A stretch of 64,000 nt of DNA, taken from contig WARS01000025.1 in the NCBI GenBank assembly GCA_008933995.1, positions 5,129,477 through 5,193,476 of the forward strand, written 5' to 3'. Shown here in pieces: positions 52,602 through 64,000 of the stretch (position 1 is its first letter; every line of letters starts with the position of its first letter). The DNA is from Datnioides undecimradiatus. Its lineage: Eukaryota; Chordata; Actinopteri; Lobotiformes; Datnioididae. The notes below the pieces were generated by a model, which saw only the letters and a list, made by a program, of their open reading frames with translations, was not told the DNA's origin and did no database searches. The position numbers were made by a program, and so were the translations under genes.

Positions 52602-55600
52602 GATAACTAAGCAAATTAGTTTTTGTAGGCACATGGTACAAAGCTTATTTAACTGGACATCGGTGATGGTTCAACCATAATTTTTCCCAATTTGTTATTC
52701 ACGAATATCAGAAAAACATTTTGCACAGCCGGTTTAAACGCAAGACTGGAAACGAGATATATATGTTGTGTTTCTGTGTGTCTGCCTCTGTCTAGGAACT
52801 CTACTCACTCATGTTTTCTCTGGACTGGGTCAGCATCAAGGCCCGGATAATGGGTCCAGCTCACCTCATCAATGACTATGTGGAGTACGGACCAATACTG
52901 GACAAAGAGGTCAGCATACGACAAAACTTGACTTCAGCGAGTGTGCTTACTTTGTGTGTCAGTTGCCGCAAGACAGATAAAAGCTGTAGCAGTTGAAGGT
53001 GTCATTCATACTCTTTCATTAAACCGTGAACTGTGCCCAGGTGAGTCCCTCCTCAGGGAAAATGCAGCTTTACAAGTCAGTTTGGTTTTTTTTTTGTCCT
53101 TGTCCTCGTTGTGAAACTTTGTGAATTAAAAGTGTGTCCCTCTGTTATCTTCCCCTCAAGTTGTTTTGTCTTATAAACACAAATGCATTGTCCTTCCATG
53201 TTTATGCTGTCCCCTGTTCCCTTTGCAATTTTCATCTTTGCAAGAGGGCAGATCTGATAATTGGCAAATGGCTCATCACACACGGGGCCGTGACGAGTAA
53301 CTCCCACACCTGTTTTACTAGGACGTGCTTTGGAAGAAGACACTGGCAACAGGGATCTAGGATTTTTATGTCGAAGTAACAGCTTAATCGTGTGAATGAC
53401 CCTGAAACGTGACCAATTAAAAAATGTTATTTTAATAAAATTTTACTAAGACAAAGTAAAAAACAGACATTTGAGTGGAAATAGGGTTAAACAAGCAAAG
53501 AGAACTAGGACAAATCCTTAGGGTTAGGGTGAAGGATGTGAAATGGTGACAAACGAAATGATCAAACAAAACCTGTGTGAACATTGAAGAATTCTATAAA
53601 GACTAAACTGCCCTCCTTACAGAGCTCTGTCAAGTGATGCGGTGCGCTTATTCTCTCTCCCACTAGAACAGTGACGTTCGCAGTCAGTTCCAGGAGTTTC
53701 TGTCTCTGAGCGGCCACCAGCTGGAGCAGCGTCCGTTCCCCGATGTGGTGCAGCTTGCTCTGTCTCAGCCACATGCCTCCGAGGTCTACAGGCAGGCTCT
53801 GCTGCAGGCGCAGGACCGGGCCGGCTCAGGGAAGCTCTACTTTGACTGGCTGTAAGCAAGCGGGCGAGCCAATAGTTACAATGGTGTTCTAATGAAGTGA
53901 TGCGTTGGCCTCGTAGTGCATCTGTATCTGCCGTTTGTTCCTTGTTTATACTGCGTGTTTGCTGCTGCTATTCTCATATATGGCCAACATGTGTAAACAT
54001 GGTCAAAAGTCAACCAATCATGACAAGTCAATGCATCTGAAAGGAGCTGAAGCAGCGGTTACAGCTTATCTTATGTGCGTTTACGTCATTCAACTTCATT
54101 CAACTACTTTGAATCGATTCATCCAGTGCAAAATACTCACTCTGTGTCCCAGGCTGAACTTTTATTATTGTATTTCATTGTTCAGGAATAAGAGCAGTGT
54201 AGAGGGCCTGTCCCGTCTGGTGATCCACCCCCACCAGGGCTCCATCTACTCCGCCTGCTTCTCCCACGATGGGACCAAGATCGCCTCCTGTGGAGCCAGC
54301 AAGACACTCAAGGTATTGAAGCAGATGCATTTCTTTGAGTGTATTCATTTATCAGTGCGTTTCCATGGAGACCAAATACTGGCTGATCCACTTTTGTTCC
54401 TAGAAGTTGATTTTTTATTTTTTTTTTAAAGGGAAATGCAGCATTGTTGTAAGAGAGACTGGATCCACTTGAAATACACTGCCTTCTGTGCAGTTATCTC
54501 ATCTAATCATATATTTCTGTGGCCATACAATGCAGATTTAAATATTCTGAAATGTACAAAACAACTCCTATTATCAGTTCCTTCACCAAAAACGACCCAG
54601 TTTAGCATTCAGACAGTTCTTTTACTGAGTATTTACCTATTGTTTAACTGTTGCCATCGAACCTTTTATGCTCAGGTGTTCAAAAGCACCTCAGGTGAGA
54701 AGCTCACCGAGATCCAGGCCCATGACGACGAGGTGCTCTGCTGCGCTTTCTCCCCTGATGACCGTCTCCTAGCAACCTGCTCCAGTGATAAGAAAGTCAA
54801 AGTAAGCAGATAAATGTCTAGTCACCCACTGTGACCAATCTAACGACAGCCACTTTCAAATTAAATTCCAAATCTTTGGACCTCTGTGTCCTCCAGGTGT
54901 GGAACGTGGAGCGAGCCATGCTGTTGAGGGTCTTTGAGGAGGAGCACGAGGAGCAGATCAACCACTGTCAGTTTACAAACACAGCACAGCGCCTCCTGCT
55001 GGCCACCTGCTCCAACGATAAGTTCATGAATGTCAAGGTGGGTCAGTCTGTGCTCCTTCTTTCAAAGTATGTGTTTTTGTCATACGTGGTAAAAAGACAT
55101 AAAATAGAGACATTAGAGAGAAAAGTAAGTTACTGTGTTGATTTCACTGTTTCTCTACTGTGTGTATTTCTGTGTTTCTGTAGTTGTGGAACCTCAACAA
55201 GCCATCCTCCCAGAACACCATGTTTGGCCACTTTGAACCAGTCAACCACTGCTGTTTCTCCCCCGATGACGCCTTTGTGTCCACGTCCTCTAACGACGGT
55301 ACCTTGAAGGTGACTGCCATGAAACTAGAGACTTGTAAAGCCATCCTTTCTCGAGGAAATGAATGCTCTGTAACATATATTTTGTTAAAGATGGAGAAGT
55401 TACGGATTTCTGTAGTAAGAGTTTCAAGTTGGTGGAGTATCAGCAGAACTGGTGGAAGATGCTAAAACAAATCTGCTAATATAAAGACTACTTTTGTGCA
55501 AACGCACATTTGTTTAAGACTTGTTTCCTAGAAAACTTCCATTCACAAAAGAACATAAACGCAAACATTAACTCATTACTAAATTATACTTTATACTTAT

Positions 55601-58600
55601 ACTTTACTACACACTTTAAAATTCACTTTATTATTTACTCAATTACTTCAGAAAGTAATGGCGAATTTGCCTCCAATTAAAACCTCATGAAGCTGTCACC
55701 AGGAACATCAAGGAATCTTCTCTAAACTCTGTTCAGTAATGTTCTACATGTCCTCCACACAACGTATGTAACTTTATACATTTGTAGGTTTATTGCAGTT
55801 TGTGCACGCAGCTGCTTTGAAGCCGAGGCACGCACAGCCTCCTCCTGACCCGCTCTCCTCCTCCTGACAGTGTGCTTTCGTTTCCTCCTGCATGTTTGCA
55901 GTTGTTTCAGGTGTCGTCTGCCAACGAGTGGAAGACAATCAACGTGAGAAACATGTTCACAGAGACTGACGGCGAGGTCCTCGTCAAGTGCAGCACCTGG
56001 ACCGCTGACAGCAAACGCGTCATATGTGCCGCCAGGAACGCTGTGCTGGTGAGCGTGTCAGAAAGTGAACATTTGTTTGAAAGGGTCCTTTTAATATGTC
56101 GCTGAGTGGAGGTGGAGGCTATCGTTTGCTGTAGAGTGTTGATTTCTGGGGAATGAGTGATAAAAAGGGTGTAAACGATTTTGTATCTCGTTGAACGTGT
56201 TTCACCTGTACAGATAAAAATCCACCACACCACGGGGTTCACTTCATCCTCCCCGCCCTTATTGTTGTTGTCGTGTCATTTCGTTGGAGGAGACGGGCAA
56301 AGAGAGGCTGCATGTCAGTTTGTCTTCCGCAGAAAGCGTGTGTCCTGGCTGCAAATGCGAGAATCCCCCTCCTTCCTCCTCCTCCTCCTCCTCCTCCCCC
56401 TCTTCTCCTCCTCCTCTTGAGCTTTCCAAATCAGCCAGTCTTGTCCTGTAATCAGTGTGTCTGTGTCCTCTACGTCTCCATTCGTTTGTATTCCGGGAAA
56501 CAACCCAAACGCAGCAGAGATGTCTCAGCTTGTTTTCTTTGGCTTGAAGCGGAAGGAAAATGATCTGATGTTGCAAGTTTGCCTTCACTTTCAAACACTC
56601 ATGCACAACATCATTATTATTATTATATATTATTACAAGTCAAGACAGAATATATAATGAATTTATAAAGTGAAGCCAGCGTTACATTGGCATGACCAGT
56701 ATTAACATCTAATATGAGCTTACAAACATATATGTTTAATATCTGCGTGTTTAAATAACATTATAAACATACGGAACATAAGTTTGAAGCTGTTGAGAAA
56801 CAGTGTTGCTGTTGTCCACCAGAGAGCACAGGCAACTTTATTTTTCTGCTGCAAACCAATTCATCCGGACGCAAAAGTACATCACATGTTCAAATAAGTG
56901 AGAGACGCATTGTTAAAACGGTTACTTTTTAAGTAACAACGTGTTTTCTGTCGCCAGGTGTTTGACGTGGACACATCAGACATGTTGCTGGAGATCAGAA
57001 CGAGTCGTCTGAGCACGGTGCAGTACTGTCACGCCTGTCCTATCAGTAACCTCCTGGCCATCGCCTTCTCAAACTACGCCGTGGAGGTATGATACATGCA
57101 CACGATTGCACTTTGTGTTTAGTCTGTGTGATTTGTGCATTATTTCTTCTCTCTGACCTATTTTTGTGCGTCTCCCCTGTTAAATAAGACTGTGGGTCTC
57201 TAAAAATAGTAACGTGTTTTAAATACACCCGTGAGGAAGCGTGCAGTCGTCCATATGTGGCTGTGTTTCAGCTGTGGGACTTGGAGGCCAACAAGAAGAT
57301 GGCAGACTGCAGTGGTCACCTGAGCTGGGTGCAACGGGTCCAGTTCTCTACTGACGGCTCACAGCTGCTCTCCTGCTCCGACGACCAGACCGTCAGGGTA
57401 AGACTGACTCACTGTGTGTGATGCACTGCGTCTACATGACTGTATTCGCACAGATAGTCAGTGTCATCTTGTGACAGTAAAATCGAAGTCGCACTAACTC
57501 TAAGTTGACTAATAGCAACGTTCCCCCTTTGGCAGCTGCTAAGTTTCCCATAATGAGTAATTCTCTGGAATCACATTTAAACTTTTGTGCAAAGATTTTA
57601 TCAAACGTCGTTTTGTATGAATGAAGCCATTGTGCACAAAATGTTTTAGGTCACCATGTTATGAAAGAAAGTGGAAAAACTGGAGTTCTTTGGTGATGTT
57701 GTCTTGATTCGCTCCAGGCTTTTGTCTCTCACTGATTACTGTCTTAAACAAAACAATATCTGCTATAAACAGCCTTGAAATTAAGAGTTTCCCCTGCAAT
57801 TTAGCCATTCAGGATGGACTTTAAATCTTTACAGCTACTGTTAGTAGCAGGGTGGTAAAACATAGTTTTTTATTGGTTTAAGTACGACTTTAGTGTCAAT
57901 ACACTGGCCTCTTGAGTCTAAGTGATAAACTGAAGCTGCAATTGAGAATTCTGCCGGTCTAGATCTTCTGTTTTAAAATAATTATTGTTACTTTGATGTA
58001 CAAAGCAGAGCAGAAGAGAATGATTTAAAAGAGTGAAAACTGATCATGGCGAGGACGCTTCAATAAGACGACCAACGTTTGTTAAAATGCTTAAAACAAA
58101 TATTGCCTCCAAGGGAGAAAATGCTCAAACTAGTTTGTGTTTATAGACGTTCCCTACAGCAACAATATAAGAGCAAGTGAGCACCTGGGAATAAGCACAG
58201 TCGCAGCGTGACGTGGGTGTAGATGTTGGATTTTCAGTTTTAGAAAGTTAGGGTAAAGTTCAGCCACAGCTTTCCCACTGTGACATCGGACACGTGTGGG
58301 GTCTGATGGAGTATAGTATCCCTTTAAACCGCTGAGGCTACATCCACCCCCAGCAGCGCATAGAAGCATCTGTAGCACAGCATTAAAATAGGCTAAATGC
58401 CAAGTCATTTGGGAGTAAATGTGGGTTAAACTGACCCATTTCTGATCCGTCAAGAAGAAAAGTCCCACCTGACCTGGTAAATGCTCTTCCAGAGGATAGG
58501 AAACCGTCTTGCGCCGCCCGGGCCGTGTGTTTTTTAGCTGTTCGACCATCTGGAAATTCAGTTTGAAGTGCCAAGCATAAAATTTAAGAGACAGATCCTG

Positions 58601-59255
58601 GTGACTTATTTATCGCCACAGGCAGGTTATTCCCAGTTTGTGTCTGCAGCACAGCGAAGATTAATAAGCAACATTGCTGACTGTGTCAACACATTTGTAA
58701 ACTAAGGTTTTCTCACCCAAGACCAGCTCCTCTGCATACATATAAAGTAATTCAGCAGTTTTTGTAGTTTAGTGAAGTTCTACTTAGATTATCTTCTACT
58801 CAAGCCTGTTTCATATTCTGTGTTTTCATGTAGTTATGGGAGACTACGAAGGTGCACACCTCCTCAGCCGTCTGCCTGAAGAGAGACTCTGACGTTCTCT
58901 TCAGCGATGAGGAAATCGTCGTGTCGGCTGCAGACAACTGCAACAGACTGCAGGTGAGCCGCGGGGGAAATGAAGGAGACACTGTGAATAAAAGACGGTG
59001 GGCCGGTTGAAGCAGGAATGTGAAAATCTGAATTACTTTCTTTGAGCGTGACCCCAAGTGCAAACAAGTATTGCGGCAGTATAAAGTGGCCATATCGGGT
59101 TTGTAAAGATAGCGGCGTCTGTGTTCCAGGTGCGTGATGGCAGGACAGGCTCAGTGCTGTTCCAGTCAGAGGAGAAGTCGTCGAAGATCCGGTGTACGTG
59201 TATGTGCAGGCAGCCCTCCGCTGTGGTCCTGGGTCAGGAAGACGGCACAGTGCAG
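48309..59255 (+). CDS. apaf1: Apoptotic protease-activating factor 1 (APAF1), 3' end beyond window
   Basis: Twenty coding exons join in frame: 48309-48452, 49054-49243, 49505-49702, 49859-50048, 50404-50516, 50651-50782, 50959-51197, 51850-52017, 52439-52570, 52796-52909, 53667-53851, 54186-54312, 54676-54801, 54897-55037, 55184-55309, 55902-56048, 56958-57086, 57272-57397, 58834-58953 and 59130-59255. They give 991 codons of an expected ~1,250. The CARD is at residues 1-90 (SYLMDHMISDGVLT). The NB-ARC has P-loop GMAGSGKS at about 156-163 and Walker B LLILDD at about 243-248, then the winged-helix and arm region (FVNKSLLF). WD40 repeats begin near residue 610 (ACFSHDGTKIASCGASKTLK). APAF1 binds cytochrome c through its WD propellers and dATP through NB-ARC to build the apoptosome that activates caspase-9. 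The remaining WD repeats are not in the exons I could confirm. Confidence 0.96.
52574..52601. repeat. (CA)n microsatellite at an apaf1 donor
   Basis: The run starts three bases after the donor of exon 52439-52570 (CAG|GTAACACAC...), so it directly abuts the splice site. Confidence 0.95.
56364..56418 (+). repeat. 55-nt uninterrupted pyrimidine tract, (TCC)n-rich
   Basis: Only C and T occur across 55 bases in an apaf1 intron, mostly as TCC triplets. Such tracts can form triplex DNA. No gene function is implied. Confidence 0.9.
57398..58833 (+). other. apaf1: Long apaf1 intron
   Basis: The 1.4-kb intron between two WD-repeat exons holds no recognised gene, RNA or transposon. Confidence 0.7.
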
Positions 59256-59885
59256 GTAGACACATTCAGACCCTCCCTACGTACTGTGTGTGTGAGAGAG
59301 TCTGACACAGCAGTGAAAATCTTCTTTGGGATTTATATATTTAAGTTATTGCCCTTTTGTCGCTCCGTTGCTGTGCAGAATCACATTTTCTCAACAAGCA
59401 GTGAAATTACAGTGTGTGTTCATAGTATGAGTAGTCTCTGCGCAGAGAAATAGCGCGACATGTTGGGAGATGTGCCTGTTTGCTTTCTGGCTCACAGTTA
59501 GATGAGAAGATACCACTCTTATATTTGAGATAAATACGAAGCTTCAGCCAGGAGAAGATTTGATCAGCTGATGTTCGCCTCCCAGCACCTGTTAAACTAC
59601 TAATTAACTTCTTATGTAACGCTGGTTTAAGATATACGTTTGATGCAAAGGCAGAACGGCGGATGACGAGTCGTCTGTTCTTGAGCAAGAACCCAAGAGC
59701 TGAGCTACAACTTTAATAAAAGTTAATAAAAGTAGTAGTAAAATAAAACTTTTCAGATCTTTGTTGCAAATTTCAAACCTCTCTACTTCACAATATCAAA
59801 GATTAATGTCTCCAGCAGTTCCTTATGCATTCATACAGAAATACAAGATAGAAAGAACATTAAAAGGGTTGTAAATTCCCACTTT

Positions 59886-59911
59886 TGTGTGTGTGTGTGT
59901 GTGTGTGTGTG
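59886..59911. repeat. (GT)n microsatellite
   Basis: Uninterrupted GT dinucleotides in an apaf1 intron. Confidence 0.95.
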
Positions 59912-61643
59912 AGGATGTGTCCTTGTGTGTGCGTCTCTCTGCTCCACGTTGCTGTGGGAGGTGTTTTTCAGAGCACGTTGACTCATAAGATCTGACATTA
60001 GCACTGTCGCCCTGTTTATCTGTCCTGTCAGCTGTACGTCAGGTTAAGTCAGAGCGCCTCTTTCATCTCCCTCCACACCTCGCTGCGCTGCCTTTCCTCT
60101 TACCTGCGATTTGTATTCTCAACGCTCATACCCCCCGTGCTCTATTTTCATATTTTACCATCTCTGTCACGCTACTTTTTATTAATTCCCCCTTTTGTTT
60201 ATCTCTCGTCCTCCTTTTGCTCCGTCTGTCCCCCTCTGCTCTCCTTGCTCCGCTGCTTTTTGTCTTGATGACAAATTGTTGTTTGCAGGCAGAGAATGAG
60301 GTCCAAGTCTGCGTTGTGTGTTTTTGTGTTTGTGTGTTCGAGTGCATGTGTTTGTTGCACACATTGCAATGGTAGAGGTCGTCCCAGAAAGTTCCCGCTT
60401 CATATTTAAACACGCCTGCACACAGTCCCCTGATGTATCCGTGTCGTGGCCAGGCTGGCGCCCTACAGCAGAGAGTAACTGCAATTAATTAGAGGGTCCT
60501 ACAGTCTTAATGAATACATGGGTTAATGATTTTAAATACTGCTCCTCTCCTGGCCCCAGAGATATGAGAAGAAAGGATTAGTGGACACAAGGACTTCGAG
60601 GAGCACAGATGATTTGTAATCTGACTCCTAATGAGATCATCGCATATGATTGAGGCCGAAAACACAAAAATCTATTAAAAACAGAAAAATCTTATTTTCC
60701 CGTGGGTTGACTCAAAAGTTGCTCCGTGCATTAATCTGATAGGAACGCAAAACGGTAAACCACGGTGTCGCAAAGTTAGGAGAGACATCAGCAATGCAGC
60801 AGTGCGACGCCGCAGCCGCAGCCGCGCCAGGCTGCCTTGATGAATACTGACCAGGCTCGTCTATGAAAGCGCGCTACGTTTATGGAAACAGACAAAATGT
60901 GGGTTTAAAGCGGCCAAGTGCTGCGAGCTGGTGTCCACTGTCACTTTTACTTTTGCCCTGATAGTTCATAGTTTAAGGCAAGTCTCTTTAACACCTACTT
61001 GTGTTTATATTGTATATTGTATTTATCACTGTGAGGAATCAAAGTGCTGTTTTGGTATCTGCACAGACACTTGGATCTATCAGTAAAGCACCTTTGTCTC
61101 TTGGAACGTACCACCGCCTTTGCTTTCCTGCACCACATCAACATTATCATTTACTACACGAAAAGCAAGAACAATTCTAACACGACAATAAAATCAACAT
61201 TGTTCTTCATTTTGTACTCCTTCCTTTAGAGACGTCCAGATGACGTTGCATCCTTTGTTCAAGCTTTTCCTTAACCTAGTTTGACATCAGATCTGGCTTT
61301 TTTGTTACACTTTATCCATCACCTGCAATAGTTTTAGATATATAATTGCTGTTGTAGTCTCTTGTTCAAACAGCAGAGGGAGCCCCTGTGTTGCACGGAG
61401 GTTTGCACATTGCCGGCGATCACTGCAGTGGAAGGCAGTTGTTTCCTTCTCCCTCATCTGGAGCTATTTACCGGCTGTTTACTGGAGGAGAAAAATGACA
61501 AGAATCCATCAGCTTCCAGCTTTGCGCTGCTAATGTGACGAATATCTGACTTCATGTGTGATGTGCAGGCAAGGGCAGAGGGTTGCAGTGTGTTTCTCTA
61601 TGATCAGAGTTGTGAGTGTGTGAATGTGTGTGTTCTGTGTCAG

Positions 61644-61760
61644 GCAGCAGGGCTGACAGCTAGTCAGGTACTGAGGACGGTTGCCTTCAGGATCCGGCGG
61701 CTGTTGACCTCCGTCAGGGGGTTGGTGCTGGCTGTAGGGCTATGGACAGGCAGCGTGCAG
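61644..61760 (+). other. Candidate diverged apaf1 WD-repeat exon
   Basis: An acceptor (CTGTGTCAG) and a donor (CAG|GTATGG) bound 117 bases, exactly 39 codons. The segment is phase 0 on both sides and so joins exon 59130-59255 without a frameshift. Only one frame is open. Its end, LVLAVGLWTGSVQ, has the hydrophobic pattern of a WD-repeat strand, and the size is near that of neighbouring WD exons (120-129). The sequence otherwise does not resemble the remembered APAF1 repeat at this place. A second in-frame acceptor exists at 61570. It may be a chance ORF. Confidence 0.35.
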
Positions 61761-64000
61761 GTATGGTAGGGAAAGAGTAATGTTGGTTTGTAATGTGTGT
61801 CTCAGGCCCTTCATTAATCACCTAGAATTAACACACACACAGTCACAGCACGTACACTTCATGTGTGGATTTTGCTTTTTCACAACAGACTTATTTGGAT
61901 TTCAGGAGGTCTACAGCACCCCAGTGACTTATCGGCTCTCTTGGTAGCGCTATTTAAAACAAGCGTTTCCCATCTTTCCTCTTTACATTAGCCCTCTTTT
62001 CATATTTGTTTATTTTTTTCCCTCACCAAACACCCTCCGGCTTTTTTCCTGACTGCACCATCCCAGAAATCCTTGAGCCGGATGTGTAAATCTCTCCAAA
62101 GCGTCCTCTCCCAGGCTTTGAAACTTGCGTCTCAGTACGTGCAGCTTGACAAACATGGTCGGCGTGCCCCGGGGCTTGTTCTGCACAGGCATTTCAACCC
62201 TCTCCTCTGGGATGTAAATATTTTAGTGCCTGGTTAAAATCCCAAGCGTTGCGGGCCTTTTCTCTCACACTTTAAAAACTACAGGTGTTGTGCCGGAGTG
62301 AAGATAAAGTTGTGCTGTGCTTCTTTCTATTTATTCGCGCGGTGGTCAAAGCATTTGTTGTTTCCTTTTGTGTTTTTAAAATCAAGTTGATTGTTTTTGT
62401 CTGGGTTTCAGTTATTTACTGCCTGTGCGTACGTTTGCAAAGTTGACTGGCTGCAGAAAGTATACATTTTAGCATTTATTATATCACTGGAGAGACTTTT
62501 CTGGAGGTTAATTAGAAAACCGAAAGCTTTCGATAAATGCTACAAGCGCTTTTATAATCCAGTGGTAATCTCTGCCCATGTTTCATGTCATAAAACCCCA
62601 ATTAGCGTTCTTTGTCTGTGACAGTTTCAGTAAGCGCTCAGGTCTTTTGTTGAAGTAAATGCTGCCATCGGCACGCTAACATGTTCACAGTAAGGACAGC
62701 AACACGCTGATGTGTAACGGCTGTAACAGTGAGCACGTTCACCATCGTGTTTTATCATGTTAGCATGCGCTTGGCTGAGGTTGCTGGTGTTGCCCCTGGT
62801 TTTACAGGTATTTTGTCAGGAGGCAAACTATTGGACGAAGTCGGACTTGGCTCTGATTGGCGCTGGATGGAAAAACTTAGGCGATAACCAAACTTTTGAC
62901 AATGTGGGTAACTTTAACATCTAAAACCAAATGTCAGTCCTTTCAGTATTAGCTCAGAGAGTTCAGTCGAGGCCAACAGAGCGACCGTCCCTTAATCCAC
63001 CCAACTGTTTTTGCTATGAGTCCTCGACAGCCCATTAAGGACTTATGGAAGTCTCTTGGCCGTACCGTTACCAACCATCCAGTTGACCTTTTTGAGGACG
63101 TTCACAAAATCTTACATCTCTCTCATAACCAGCTTTGAATATTCTGTGAAGAAGTCCCATCTCAACAGCTTTTTATAACCGGGCTTTATGCAGCGGCAGC
63201 CATCCCAAGTGAAAACGCGTGATGACGGTTCCCCCCCTTTTCTTCGAGCTGGATCTTTTGAGCATCAAAGCTGTTTTGTTCTCCGACTCCCCCAGTTCTG
63301 CCTCCAGGGCTGTCAGACCCCCGGCAGCCCTCCTTGCTCTTGGCCGGACCGAACGGCCCCGCTCAAAGCTCGCACTTTTCCCCCACCACTCTGCTTTCCT
63401 TTTGATGTGCTTAGCACCATCAAGCCAGCGGTTGCACTTAATCTCTCTCCCTCCTCAGTTATTCCCTCAATATATGACTTTTTTCTGATTTTTCAGTAAA
63501 CTTTCTGGGACACTTCTCCTCCCCGAGTATATCTTGGCAAACAAAACTATCATTTGCGGCTTGCATAGATATTTTCGACACAGGGTGTGAACCTTGTGTG
63601 ACTCCTCAGCGCAGTTAAGCTCATAGTGCACAGCATTTACATCTCATTTGGGCCGAGTATTACTGTCACTCTACACACGCGTATCCCCGTACCATACAGT
63701 GTTCTCAGCCACACTGATGGTGTTGCTTCATGAATATCGACATCAGATTGTCTTTTTGTCGGTCGGTTTGCCGTTACATTTTGTGCAGACATCCCAGATG
63801 ATGAATCCAAATGAGGTTGAGGATCTTTGCGTCACAGTTTTCACTGGGAAATATCTCCAAGTCGACAAGATCGGCACCAAACTCAAATTCTGAATTTTAT
63901 TAATACCTGTTGGACACTCTGAGGTTTCATTGAGCTGGACCAAATGCCAGTTTGTCCTCTGCTTGTGCGTAGGACCACAAACCTGCACATCAGCCTCAGT

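Larger units (their letters stand above)
59256..64000 (+). other. apaf1: Downstream apaf1 intronic sequence to the window edge
   Basis: No exon with clear similarity to the remaining WD repeats was found, apart from the candidate at 61644-61760. A (GT)n run lies at 59886-59911. A 40-codon reading frame at 63016-63138 has no recognised similarity. The true next exons may lie beyond 64000. Confidence 0.5.

Noticed and set aside
53518..53533. TTAGGGTTAGGG telomere-like word
   Set aside because: Only two repeats in an intron; chance-level.
56259..56606. Glu/Arg-rich frame on the minus strand
   Set aside because: It is the translation of the (TCC)n tract complement in an apaf1 intron.
63016..63138. 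40-codon plus-strand frame starting MSPRQPIKDLWKSLGR
   Set aside because: Too short and without similarity or clear splice sites; kept only as a note because it lies where apaf1 exons are missing.

Overview
The window is a vertebrate, almost certainly teleost fish, genome segment. It has multi-exon genes with short GT-AG introns, AT-rich intergenic DNA with (CA)n/(GT)n microsatellites, and degraded hAT- and piggyBac-like DNA transposons of kinds common in ray-finned fish. Its protein-coding genes match vertebrate families closely. No prokaryotic, viral, CRISPR or operon-like structure was seen.

Layout, left to right: (1) 106-2398, plus strand: the 3' part of a gene encoding tandem WWE domains. 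(2) 5410-12252, minus strand: scyl2 (SCY1-like pseudokinase 2), complete, with a non-coding first exon near 14.1 kb and a candidate 12-nt in-frame microexon at 8472-8483. (3) 16573-20599, minus strand: depdc4 (DEP-domain protein), complete. (4) 20.6-30.6 kb: gene-poor, holding several degraded interspersed repeats, a perfect 28-bp inverted repeat and a possible orphan first exon near 28.4 kb. (5) 30612-31781, plus: an intact single-coding-exon alpha-1,3-fucosyltransferase of the FUT9 type. (6) 31.8-41.2 kb: non-coding, with a 691-bp hAT-like element (8-bp target duplication, remnant BED zinc-finger exon), a 986-bp piggyBac-like element flanked by TTAA, and two RFX/X-box-like sites. (7) 41177-45285, plus: tcp11l2, complete, with one GC-AG intron. 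(8) 48309 to beyond the right edge, plus: apaf1. Twenty coding exons (991 codons) cover CARD, NB-ARC and the first part of the WD40 region; the remaining WD repeats lie outside the window or were not recognised with confidence.

The genes do not form one pathway: apoptosome scaffold (apaf1), clathrin/endosome trafficking pseudokinase (scyl2), Golgi fucosylation (FUT9-like), ADP-ribose-binding type WWE protein, and two poorly understood proteins (depdc4, tcp11l2). From memory, human APAF1, DEPDC4, SCYL2 and TCP11L2 all lie on 12q23, and the paralogues DEPDC7 and TCP11L1 are neighbours on 11p13. The locus therefore looks like a compact version of an ancient linkage group.

Exon boundaries were set by hand from splice consensus, reading-frame continuity and remembered homology. 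I found no evidence for a wholly new biological system. The most useful leads are the scyl2 microexon, the WWE array, the two datable transposon insertions, the X-box pair upstream of tcp11l2 and the unresolved apaf1 exon near 61.7 kb.
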